NCBI GenBank assembly: GCA_047495785.1
Contig: JBLDXI010000017.1
Span: forward strand, 744,001 to 808,000
Direction: 5' to 3'
Length of the DNA: 64,000 bases
DNA from: Lepidodermella squamata
Lineage: Eukaryota; Gastrotricha
Part shown: positions 10,440-22,265 of the stretch, in pieces
Position numbering within the stretch: the stretch's first letter is position 1
How the letters are laid out: the number at the start of each line of letters is the position of its first letter
The notes under the pieces: model-generated
What the model saw: the letters and a program-made list of their open reading frames with translations, nothing else
Told to the model about the DNA's origin: nothing
Database searches by the model: none
Made by a program: the position numbers and the translations under genes

Positions 10440-10616
10440 ATCTATGCATCGACCTCGCAGTGCAATGACCTAGTTTAAATTGCGGTGATTTTCTACTCTA
10501 CTGTGCGTCGTGTTTTAACTTAAGACTGTTTTAATAACCTGTGTTGTTCTCTCTGCCGAATCATAAAGACATGAAAACATTTGAAATTCACGTTACAATG
10601 CAAAGTTTGAAGCTCG

Positions 10617-10622
10617 AATAAA
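10617..10622 (+). terminator. polyadenylation signal of the lectin gene
   Basis: AATAAA 178 bp after the lectin stop codon, followed by a T-rich stretch. Confidence 0.6.
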
Positions 10623-13602
10623 ACAACAGAAGAAGACAACCTTTTTCGTCTCATTTTCATCTCGTGCTTGAAGAAATCCAAATTTCAAAATAGCATCTCA
10701 AGCCACAACAGTAGCTGGTTATAGAAACTCCCGCGTAAATGGAAATTTAATAAACTAACGAAGCGTAGTTAGCAGGCACGTGACCCTCAGCAAGTTTTAT
10801 GCAGAAATACCTAATCGATTTCGCGCGGCAGCTTCAAAACGCACCCGATAGAGAGAGGAATTTTCCTGGTGGATGAAAAGCTTAAATAGCCAAATCCAGT
10901 GTAAACTGCATGTAATTGATTGGTTTTGACAATGTTGTCCAGGTGCGGAATTACCTTTGGGTCTTACTTTTAGCGGTACCAAATTTGACCGTAAACGCAA
11001 CCAAATTTCTAACTAAAAATGTTTTTTTCCCAGAATTTTCTGAAATTCCACGATTAATTAAACAAAATTCAAAAAATTATGTGAATATCCTCCGTGATTT
11101 TCTGAATGAGGCCCAATCCTCAATTTCAGAACGCGACGCAGTCATCGTAATTTAAAAAAAAAATTATTCGAAAATATGCTCGGAGCCAGGATTCTAAATT
11201 TGGTTCCACTAAAAAGCAAAATTGGGTCAGCTGAAACCGCTGACTTTTTCATTAGACATTGGACCAACATTAAGCTGGGTTGATAATTATATAACTTACA
11301 TCCCCTTCAATGTTTAGCTTCATCCGCCTTGATTTCAGGCACTTTTTAAATTGAAAATTAAAGATACCCTATAAGTTACAGATTTTTCCGATTTTTTCTT
11401 AGTTGCGCTGGACTCGGACAAAATTGAAACCCTGTGCGTTATTATCATAATAATATGCACTCTTTTTTAATTATTTTCCAAGCTATTGATTATGTGAATT
11501 TTCGCAGAAGTTTATTTTCCTTTTCAAAGTATATCGAGCTATAATCAGCGCCTATTGAATCTGCGTGGCTGGTCAACCGTTCCCACGTCAGAACTGGGAG
11601 ATTGATTAGCATAATCGCTCTCCCCGATTTAATTTAACTAATTTTGACAAAGTTTCTGTAGAGTATAGTCTTCATTAACCCTGAAAGTTGAGATGGCGAG
11701 AAATTAGTAGTATTTCTACAGGTTCTTCAATTCCGATCGATTTGATAATATTAAGAAAAGTAACACCTTGAGTTACGTGGTTTATCTTTTTTAAGTTTGT
11801 ATATTTATAGCCCCGTAATGCAGGTCGATATTGCGATTTTTGATTAAAGCCTCCGCGAGAAGTGGTAGTGCGACTTGGTGCAAAATTCTTGCACTGCAAA
11901 AACACCTTAATAAAATATGAGATATTGCAGAAAACTCCGTCGAGCACCGCGAATAAGAGCATTTTATGCCCTAATTTCCGAATGGGTAGGTACTTTAAGA
12001 TTAAGAGCTGTCTCCCCCAGTTTTTTCCACTATTTAATCGTCTCGTTTTACAGAATCGTGTCTAGCCACTTGATGTTCATCATTATCCAAAAAATGGCAT
12101 TATAATGTTGGTAAATTTAAATTTGATTAAATTGATTTTTTTCCGTAGCAAATATCGCAATTAATAATCGAATGCGGCAGCCGCATCATCGCGCTTGAAA
12201 ACGCTCAACGCGCAGACTTGCCCATCATTTCAGTGCGTCGGCCCTCAGCAAAAAACATTATTATGTAATAGCCGCACACAATAATGCCTGTATGTGTCGC
12301 GCCTGTGCGCGTGCGATGATGATCTAATTTGAGCAGGCACAGCGCGCGCGTACAGCGTCGTTTGGCAATAAAAACAAAGCAACACACGCGGAACTGCGCG
12401 AAAAAAACGCGATAGTCTCTGGGCATCGATGCGCGAGCCGCGGCTCATTGTCGCGCCGGTGTATATTTGATGCCTGTATGTATGTCGTAGCTCATTTTGT
12501 GAGCTGCGACAAAAATGTAATGAAATATCGTACAAGGCGCGATTTATTACTAGCAAGTAATATACTACACCGAAAAAATGCTAATACAATAATATACAGC
12601 CACAAATCCCTCCCATAGGGACGTAAATCATCGTGTTATACACACTCGTAAAAATTAACATCAACAACGGAAAAAAATTGAAATTTGCATTTTGCAGTCA
12701 ACCGCGCGAATTTTCGAGCCAAAAAGTAATTTTCTAAATCGGTTTTACTTTTTGCACTCACCTTGCAGTTTTCTTCAAGTGTCAATTAAAAATATTAAAA
12801 ATTTACTAGCCATATTTTCACTCAGGTTTGCGTCATACAACATAAGGACGCCGATACGCATGAGTGCTAGCGTAATATTATAATTAAGTTTAATTTCATT
12901 TACCTAAATAGCCAACATTATGCAGATAGGCAGACTATATATTTTGTTTCTTAGATCGTTTAATTATTTATCGATTATTTTTCAGTCTTCTTACAAGTCT
13001 TACTGCTGGCAAGTTGTGCTGGCCAATTTTCTTGTCGGGAAAAATGTTCCAGGGAATTAATTTAAGTGTTATTTGCATGCTATTTTGGTGTAACAATGAA
13101 TTTCCGAAATAGCTGTAGTAATGATGATTTAACTAAATTTCCTATATCTCAAGTTGAAGCTATTTTTCGGATCATGTGCACGGAGCGAGTATTACATACA
13201 CGGAGTGCTGTAGATTATTTTTTGCATTAAGCACCAATTTGCGTGTATAATTTAGCATGTTAAGGGCCGCTTTTTTAGCGGCTATATAACGCGCGGTGAA
13301 GATGATGCTTTCTCTCTTTTCACACTTATTATAATATATATATATACTTATTTTTGATAGGCGTTAAAACATTAAGGGCGCAGAAATCGACTGCCACGAG
13401 GAAAAAATCCCGCTTTTTATTTCCTGCTACTCGCACTTTTAAGTCCTTATGTGTGCGTAGCGTCGCAGATTTTTTTCGCACCTCCCATATAGAGAAACTA
13501 TTTAACCAGCCGGAAATTGTCGCAATACGCCAATTCTCAACTGAAATTTGGGTATTTTGTCCCATATATCAATCGAACCGCCTCATCGTGCTCGATATTT
13601 TT
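10623..13602. other. 3-kb region without recognised genes
   Basis: Both strands hold only short, low-complexity frames. Around 12190-12500 the sequence is rich in CG and GCGC runs and may be regulatory. The only site I can point to is a TATATAA at 13283-13289. Confidence 0.4.
13283..13289 (+). promoter_or_regulatory. possible TATA box upstream of NCX-1
   Basis: TATATAA in the context ggctatataacgcgcgg, followed by a pyrimidine-rich tctctcttttcacac stretch. It lies 320 bp upstream of the NCX-1 start I favour, so a long leader or an extra intron would be needed. Confidence 0.4.
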
Positions 13603-16600
13603 ATGTCAACCCTAAAAATTGTGTAAAAAATCACCTTTTTCACTTGAATGAATAATAATGTTCTTTTTAGGACTGTTATTGTAATTTTGTTATTATTAAA
13701 GGAGAGGAAAACAATAACTTGCAGTCGCGCAACGATGATATTGTTCAACTGTTAGGCATAGTCATCTATGCGATGATAAGGGCGGAACGTAACGTCGATG
13801 TTGTCATCAATTTTCCAACCTTCGAATCGGGCATCTACAACGAAAATGGCGAACTTCAGCGGTACATTCACGCCGGCAGTGGCCAGAAGGCGGTCGAGGT
13901 GGATGAAGATCATTTCCACAACGAATCAAACGTCTGCGCCGCTTTGCTGTCAGACGACGGCGAGTTGTGCAGTGAAAAGGGGCTCATTTTACCGTTTTGG
14001 GAGCCGACCGATGGCGGTACTAGATTTTTGATAATTTTCGTCTACCTGCTCGCGTTCGCTTACATCTTCATCGGAGTTTCGCTGCTCAGCGGCCGCGTTA
14101 TGATGGCGGTTGAAGTTATCACGTCGAAGTTGAAGGTTGTCTCCATGATTCGGGATAGGAATGGCAAGTTGAAGCCGGTTCAAAAGCCGATATGGTCGGA
14201 TGTTGTCAAAAACTTAACCCTGTACGTCCTCGGCTTTTCAGCGCCTGAAATTCTCATAACACTCGTTGAAATCGCGAAACACGACTTTGAAAAGGTGAGT
14301 GAAAAATTCAGAAAAATCCTTATTTTTTTTATATTATAAATTTTGAAATGGGTTAAAGCAAAGAACGGTGAGTTGAATTGGGTTGATTTTTTTCTATTCA
14401 CTTTGACTGCTGTGGGAATTTTTTTTCACAAAATCGCTTTTCGAACACTTGATTTCGGGGTGTTAATTTTGTTGCTCACCTTTAATAAGCCTTTCGTCCC
14501 TTTTTCGAATTTTAGGCTGATTTAGGTCCGGAGACGATTGTCGGCAGTCGCGCTTACCATTTATTCGTTATTACGGCAATATGCATTGTTTCGGTGCCGC
14601 GGAATGAGGTCAAGCGAGTTCGCCGATTGCGCGTCTACATCATTACGTCATTTTGGTCAATTTTCGCGTATCTTTGGATTTATCTCATCATTGCGCTATC
14701 AAGCCGGGAAATTATCGAGATTTGGGGTAAGATATTTTTATACTCCTCAACAGCATTACATTTCGAGTGAATATTTGATTTATTTCCCGTATTTGATCAA
14801 TATATATTTGATATATATTTCCGATAGTTATAGCTTCACGGGCTACTACAATTTCAACATTGAAATTTAAATGGAAACATTTGAAAATTAGTTTTTGGGG
14901 AAACCCTGGGCTAGAAGCTCTTTCAAAGTGGCTTCCTTGACCTCTTGTATCGGGAAAATCACTGATTTGTAAGATCGATACCTTGAATCGATATCAGATC
15001 TGCAGGCTGAAGTACAGCGTGCCCATAATTTGTGCACCATTTTGTAATTTCGAAATTTTTTAAGGAAATTCAACTAATTTTTTGAATTTTTGCCCACTCG
15101 GGGAATCGGGAATCTTCCATCCTTTATCCACGATTTTACCGAAGAAATTGAAAATTTACCGGAGAATACTCTGAATTCCCCGATTGTAACTGGTTCGGTA
15201 ATTTTCGGTTTTTACCTGGTTAGATCAAATTCCTTCGGATTTTTGTAATCCGATCCACAAGGGACATGACTTCCCCTCTCATTTCAGAGGTTCTGATCCC
15301 TTTTCGCGACGATTCCTTTGTTTGCGTTACTTATGGGACACGCTGTATAATTCGAGGAGATCTATCGGTAAATAAAATGATCGAGATACTAAGGAAGACG
15401 TTAATATAGAAAAACCCACTTCTATTGGAGAAATTAAGGCCATTTTTGAATTTTTGAATTTTTTACCATTTAATTTCGATTTATTTTGTATTTTTCAGAG
15501 GCACTGCTAACATTTTCATTCTATCCCATCGTTGTAATAACGGCTTGGCTATTCGAGCGATTTAACATTTTCAAGAGAAGAAAAAGGCCACCGCCAACTA
15601 AGCGAACGAAAGCCTCCTTGACGCGGCAAAAAACCATCCGAAAACGAGTTGGAAACAGCCCGTCGCGAAGCAGCCGTTCGACGGTTCGAGGCCCCAGCCG
15701 CGGTTCAAGTTCTCACGTGTTCACGCAGGCTGATGGCAGTATTTCCATGAGCCAGCTACAACCGATGCAACAACAACAAATAGCTGGGCTGAATTTGATA
15801 GTCAATAGTTCGAGCTTCAATAGCACAAATAATCAATTGAGCCCGAATAACAACGGCTCGAGTTTGCCGCCCTTGCTTGCCGGTCAAGCGGATCCGTTGC
15901 TGTTGAAAGAGAACGCGTTTTTTCGCAACGGGAGTGCGGGCGACCTTCAGCAGTACCGCAGCAATGAAGACACCTTGGAAGATGGCTGCGAGAATACCGA
16001 TCACGAAGAGCACGATGACGAAAATACAGACGGGGATGAAGAGGCGGTTGCCTCGCCAGAAACGGTATGAAATATACAAATTAGGAATTTTTTAATTTAG
16101 GATTACATTTTAAAAAAATTAAAAATTTTTGAAAAATTTCAATTTTAATTTTTTAAATTAGGATTAAATTTTAATTTCATTTTATTTTTTTTTAAATTTA
16201 GGAACAAAAAGCAGCTCGTGAGCTGTTGTGGCTGAGGTTGAAAGCTTTGAAGGACCGATTTCCTGGCCGGTCCCAGATCGAGTTGGAAACAATGGCGGGT
16301 AAGTTGGCCTATTTCTATCGATCCCCAATCAGCTTCGAAAATTAGATGTTCACGTTGTTATCAAAAATTATAAAAAAACAATGTGTTTTGCTCAGTTATG
16401 GGTTCGTTTTATGAGCTCCCTTAGACAATTAGACCGTGTCAAACTTTTCACTATGCACTTATTTCTATTAGAATGTCAACTTATTAGGAACCCGGCATGT
16501 AGATTTCCACAGAATTATGGGGAGAAAATCGCTGAAAAGAATTCATGAAAAAATCTGCTTCAAAATAAGCCTTGAAACGCCAAATTTCCCAAGGATAATT

Positions 16601-19600
16601 TTATTTCCTTACTAGGGGAAAATGTAAGGTAATTGAAATTACTTTTAGGATCTCCTTAAAAATAGGTAGTTCTAGCCGCATTTCAAATTTCAAAATTTGT
16701 CGAATTTTAAAATTCGATATTACCAACTATAATTAATTCTATCAATAGCGACCTTTTTTGGTTCCTTTTTCTCGGCCTTATTCCTCCGGCTAAAATACCC
16801 CTTGAAGCACCGATGGAAATTGGGCCATAAAATCGAATTTTTTTGACCTGTAAACCTAATCAGACTCACGTTTTTTTGCCTGCAGAGATGAGCTATCTTC
16901 ATGAGATGCCGAAAAATCAATCCTACTATCGCATAATGACGACAAGGGCTTTCACTGGTGAAGGCGACGTGATAACTCGTGATAAAATTCGCGCTAAACT
17001 GGTATGTCCCAAAAATTGAAATTTTTCGTAAACAAAAAATGTCCCAATATAATTCTGCTTAAAATCGCTTAAATAAAAACCATTTTTTTTCTCGCAGCCT
17101 TTTCTATTAGTAGAAATTAGCAATATTTTTCCCCGTAAATTATTATTACCGGATGCCGCTTCCACTAAAAAATTGTTAATTGTGAAAACATGATCCTTAT
17201 AGCTAGTTGGCATTGCTGCTCCGGAGGTGAGTCTTGCATCGCGACTCTTACAAATAGTTCGTTTTGTTTATAGCTTTAATTTTCACACTGACAAAGCATG
17301 ATTTTTTAGTTGATTTAAAATCTAATTATTATCGCTTTCCACACGTGTATTATTATTATTATTAACAGCCTCAGCTTTTTAGCCGGTGATTTTCCTAGCT
17401 TCTTCTCTCTTAGTAGCTTAAAGGCGTCACGCACCGAGTGAAAATTCTACTAATTTTTTCATTCGATTTTAGTTTAAATTTAATTTGAATATTTTTCTGA
17501 TTTTGCAATGCTCGAAACTTATTTTTTCGGTTGCGTTAATTACAGGTTAAAGAGTCGAAGGTGATTGAGAAGCGAAGGCGGCTTCGAGTTGGCGAACAAC
17601 GCGTTTTTTTCTGCCCTTCGCATTACGTTGTAGTCGAATGTGAACCCTTCGTCGAGGTCAAGGTCATGCGCGAAGGCGCAATTTACCTCCCAATCGAAGT
17701 CTCTTACGAAACCTACGATGGTTAGTTTTAATTGAATTTTTGAATATTTCTTTAAAAATTTGAACAATTTAGGAACTGCTTCGGCTGGTGATGACTATAT
17801 AGCTACCTCAGGGAAACTCATTTTCGAAGCCAACGAAACTACGAAATCCATCGCTATACCTATAATCGACGATGAAGAGTACGAAGATGACGAGTATTTC
17901 TTCGTGAAAATCACCTCGGCCAACTACATCGAAGTGCCCGATGCTATTCCTGAAGAGGACGTTAATGCAGCTAGTTGTGTTGGCGGCGATAAGTCGCTGA
18001 AACCTTCACCGGCCCGGGCGGCTGTGAAAAGGGCGAAGAGTAGTGTTGGCAAGAGGCGCGTGATTGAAATCGGCCCGCAGACTGAGGCTTGCGTGACGAT
18101 TTTGGACGATGACCACTGCGGGGTGTTCACATTTCCAGGCGCTAGCATCGTAGTTCCTGATAACTTAAAATACGTAAGGAAATTTATCTTAAAAGTTTCA
18201 AAATTGGAAAATTGATATTACCAATGACAGTAGAACATTTTTTGAAATTTTGAGATTAAATTTGGTCTTACTAATTTTTTGAAATTTTTGAAATTTAAAA
18301 ATTTAAATTATACGAATCAGAAAAAATTCGAAATTTTAAATGTAGGCCAATTGATTTTATTAGGAAACCAGACTGGATTTTTCAGCAAAACCTTAAATTT
18401 GCATTTTCTTCCTAATTAAGGCGGAGGTAAAGGTCATGAGAACAATGGGCGCTCATGGTCGAATTGTCGTGCCCTTCGAGTTGACCCCGGTGAATGCGAT
18501 ACTCGACCGCGACTACCAAGAACCAACGACTTACTCTATCACATTCGAACACCGCGAATTAGAGTAAATTTCCGCCAATTCTCCTATTTTTTTCCAATTT
18601 TTATTCACCGAATTTTTAGAAAAACAATAAAAGTAGGAATTATCGATAGACAACGCGCCGGTGATGACTCGATATTCACTCTAAGATTGCTGACCCCTAA
18701 CTTGATCGATGGTAATTTTTTGAAAATTTCATAAAATTTCATTAAAATTCCACAATTTTTATAGAAGAGCCACCCGATCGGTCTGAAGGGTTGCCGCGCA
18801 TTGGCGATCAGCCGCTGATAAAAGTGATAATTACCGAAAGTGATGAGATGAAAGAAACGCTCGATCGGTTGCAAACCGTCGGCGAGTTGGGCAATTTATT
18901 TCGAACAACTTGGCGCTCGCAATTCATCGATGCAATAACGCTGCAAACTACGTCATTCGTACAGCAAGACGATGGCGCCGTTTTGGGCGCCAACCGACAG
19001 CCTCAGTGGTACGAATACGTCCTACATGCCCTAACATTGCCTTGGAAAGTGGCCTTTGCCCTCCTACCTCCTACAGGTAAATTTAAATAATTTTCAAAAA
19101 ATTTCAAAATTTTCAATTAAATTATAGGATATATAGTTATAGGACTTCTTTGTGCAATAAATTGAATTTTCAATTTTTTTTTAGGATTACTCGATGGCTG
19201 GCTGACATTTTTGTCCTGCATCGTTGTAGTCGGCTTTATATCGATACTCATCGAAGACCTTAGCGCTCATTTCGGCTGCGTTTGCGGCATAGCCAAGCCT
19301 ATAACTGCCATCACGATAGTCGCTATCGGCACCTCACTACCGGACATGTTCGCATCTAGGGCAGCTGCTGTGCACGAAAAAACCGCCGACGCAGCTCTGG
19401 CACACATTTCAGGCTCTAATGCCGTCAACGTCTACCTCGGTCTCGGTCTCGCTTGGACGGTCGCCTCGCTACATCATCGCTACTGGAAAGGCGCGACTGA
19501 ATACAGACCCACTGTAAGTTCAATATCAGTGGCGAATTTTCTTAATTTATTTGTTCCTAAATTTCAAAAATTTCAAAAATTAAAAAATTTTCAAAAAATT

Positions 19601-19918
19601 TCCAGAAATTTCAATAAATTTCAAAATAATTTTATTAAATTTGTTTAACGGGGTATTTTTTAAATTTTCTAATTTTTTGTATTTTTCAAGTGCTTCCCTC
19701 AACATTTGGCTGCCAACGTGCTCTTATTTTTCGCCTTCTCCATCGCCGGTCTTGCCGTTCTGATTTTTCGCCGCTTCACCCACATGTCCGGTCGAGCGGA
19801 ACTGGGCGGCCCGTTGCCAATGCGACTACTCACCGCCGGCATTCTAGTCCTGCTCTACGTCATCTACATCACTCTCACGATTCTAGTCAACGAAAACATC
19901 ATCAACATCGACGTTTGA
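13603..19918 (+). CDS. ncx: Na+/Ca2+ exchanger NCX-1 (array copy 1, most divergent)
   Basis: Thirteen exons: 13603-13620, 13671-14294, 14516-14726, 15499-16064, 16202-16298, 16886-17001, 17546-17720, 17773-18173, 18421-18563, 18620-18711, 18765-19076, 19185-19513, 19691-19918. They sum to 1104 in-frame codons. The first exon (MSTLKI) is the least sure; it is chosen because a 50-nt intron joins it in phase. Alpha-1 reads GFSAPEI (about 14233) but its second half is GSRAYHL, with His where exchangers have an ion-binding Asn. Alpha-2 reads GTSLPDMFASR (about 19330) and GSNAVN, the most canonical in the array. The loop carries an acidic and Gln/Asn-rich insert (exon 4), two degenerate Calx-beta domains and an ILDDDHCGVF hinge. 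Introns are larger than in the other copies and one holds a family A element. Plasma-membrane Na+/Ca2+ exchange is the family role. Confidence 0.87.
15013..15347 (-). mobile_element. TIR element family A, inverted copy in an NCX-1 intron
   Basis: A 335-bp element with termini tacagcgtgcccataa and ttatgggacacgctgta. Read in reverse complement it aligns with copy 1, including the ccggttaatt-like and gaaattaccg-like blocks. It lies wholly within the intron 14727-15498 and does not disturb the splice sites. Confidence 0.8.
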
Positions 19919-20443
19919 ATCTCTCGGAAAAAAAATTATGGCAGTCTACAATAATTAATTTTACATGAAGACAATTAAAGACAAAAAAATGCATTTTTTA
20001 GTTTGATACAATGAGAAGAATTTAATCGATATTTTTTTATTACGGCGGAGTCTTCCAGCAAGTGAAATTTTCAAAAAAAATAAATTCAGCTAAAAATGAC
20101 CGGCTTTTTTTTTTACTCTCGAAAAATCCAGGTATGTATATTCTAGTTGATATAATTATCCCTTGTCTATGTAGGCCGTTTTCCCTTGCGCGTGGCGCTG
20201 TATAATAATTTTTTCGAAAACTGCATTCGTCCCCTGCGTCATCGATATATGTGGGCCATAGCAACAAGTGCTCAAGGTATTACCGTATAAAAGTGGCGCC
20301 ATCGCCATTGTAACCGGCAAAGTAATCAACGAAAAGAGGTCACGCAATTATATTATAGAAAAAAGGGCAGGGAATAAAAGCATCAGCAATGGGTGTATAT
20401 TAAGAATAGTTTTGACTACGCTAAAAATGAAATTTCCTGCCGA

Positions 20444-20451
20444 TATATAAA
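20444..20451 (+). promoter_or_regulatory. possible TATA box of NCX-2
   Basis: TATATAAA, 174 bp upstream of the NCX-2 ATG. The 700-bp spacer from NCX-1 is otherwise AT-rich and without a recognised gene. Confidence 0.4.
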
Positions 20452-20617
20452 ACAATATGTGTCATTACGGAAAAGCAGGACAATCGGCCATTTTTTCGTA
20501 GTTATGGCTAAAAATTGCCTTATTATTTTATAATAACGCCCTGAATAAAGCAAATTGAACGGCTTACATAACCGCCAGTCGACCTTGGGCCGAGTTCTGG
20601 CCACCCTGGTGTTAACA

Positions 20618-22225
20618 ATGGAAGCGTTATCGAGCTCTGAAACCGAAATTTCCGACCATTTTAACGCCAGTTTCAACAACGCCAGCTCGGCCCAGATTGA
20701 GTCTCATTTCAACCTAACGAATTCCCATGAAGAAAACGGCCATGAAACCAGCAGTTCTAGCCATGGTCATCATCAAGTTGGACATGCGAATAATCATTCA
20801 AGCGATAATTACTGCTCGTTATCGCATCATATAATATGCACGAATGGTAAAATTATACCGCTGTGGCAACCGAATCCTATCACCCAATCTGGGCCTGTTC
20901 GAGCTGGCCGGTCGATTGTGCTAATGCTGGGTATGACGTGGCTGTTTTTCGGCGTCTCCGTTATTTCGGATAAATTTGTCGAAGCTATCGAAGTTGTCGT
21001 GTCGCAGAAGAAAAAAGTCCGCGTTGTTTCGCGCGTTACCGGACTCGAGGAGTACCATTACATTCCGATTTGGAACGAAACTGTCGCGCATGTAAGCATT
21101 TAATACAGGATTATGAGACATGACCCAATTTGGGACATAAGCTGTTTCCCTTTCGCACACTATTTTAAATCTCTTTTTACTTTAATTTTGAATTTTTTCA
21201 TAATTTTCCGATGACCCAGTTTCGGACAAAACTTTTCCGGTTATTTTTTGAAGGTTTTAATTTCTGTGAATTTTTAATTTTTTTTCAATTTTTTTGTTGA
21301 CTGGAAAGGGGATTTTTTAGATTTTTTAATTAAATTTTAATTTCATTTAAAAAAAATATGTTACCGTTTTCTAGCTTGCTCTTGCCGTAGTTGGCTCTTG
21401 CTCACCTGAAATTCTGCTAACAACGGTCGAAGTTCTGGCTCATAATTTCGACCTGGGCGAATTAGGACCGGCAACTATTGTCGGATCCGGTGCTTATAAC
21501 CTGTTCATAATTACCGCAATTTGTATCCTGTCGGTCAAAAAAGGCGAATCACGCAAAATCGAAGATATGCACGTATTTTTCGTCACAGGCAAGCCGTCGC
21601 GATTAATTCAAAATCTTAAATTTCAAATTTTTTTATAAAGGTGCTTGGGCAATATTTGCCTATATATGGCTGTATCTTATGATCTCTGTCATTTCTGTCG
21701 GCATTGTCGAAGTTTGGGAAGCACTTCTCACCCTGGCTTTCTTCCCACTGACCATTATTACTAGTTACCTGGCTAATAAACGCTGTTTTGGCTTGCGCGA
21801 GAAACTGAGACGAACAAATCAATCAGTTCACCCGGTTAACGAAACCCCAGATGGCAATAATGGGGAAAATTGTGATAATTCGGCCGAGACTCAAAATGGC
21901 AATTTAGCGAATGGAAACGGGGTGACTGGTGATCATCAAAATCATGACAACGGCAGCTTGGCGCATCAAGCTAACGGGAAAGCTAATCCGGCGACGGCGT
22001 CTGCTATACACATTGCGACCCATTTGAGATTTTTGACGAACAAATCAGCGCGAAATAGAGCGAATAGCAGAAAAATGGCGAATCGCCTGGAGCTTCAGAA
22101 ACAAAATGGTGACGCGCCAACTGAACAAACAGGTAAATTGATTGCTTTAATCCATATTTTGGTATTAAAAATAAAATAAAATAAAAAATAAAAAAAAATA
22201 AAAAGTGTCGCTCCTGGGTGGGCTC

Positions 22226-22265
<40 letters not shown>

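Noticed and set aside
14538-14870. Plus-strand frame starting in NCX-1 exon 3
   Set aside because: It is out of frame with the exchanger and runs into the intron; the spliced frame gives GPETIVGS and IFAYLWIYL as expected.
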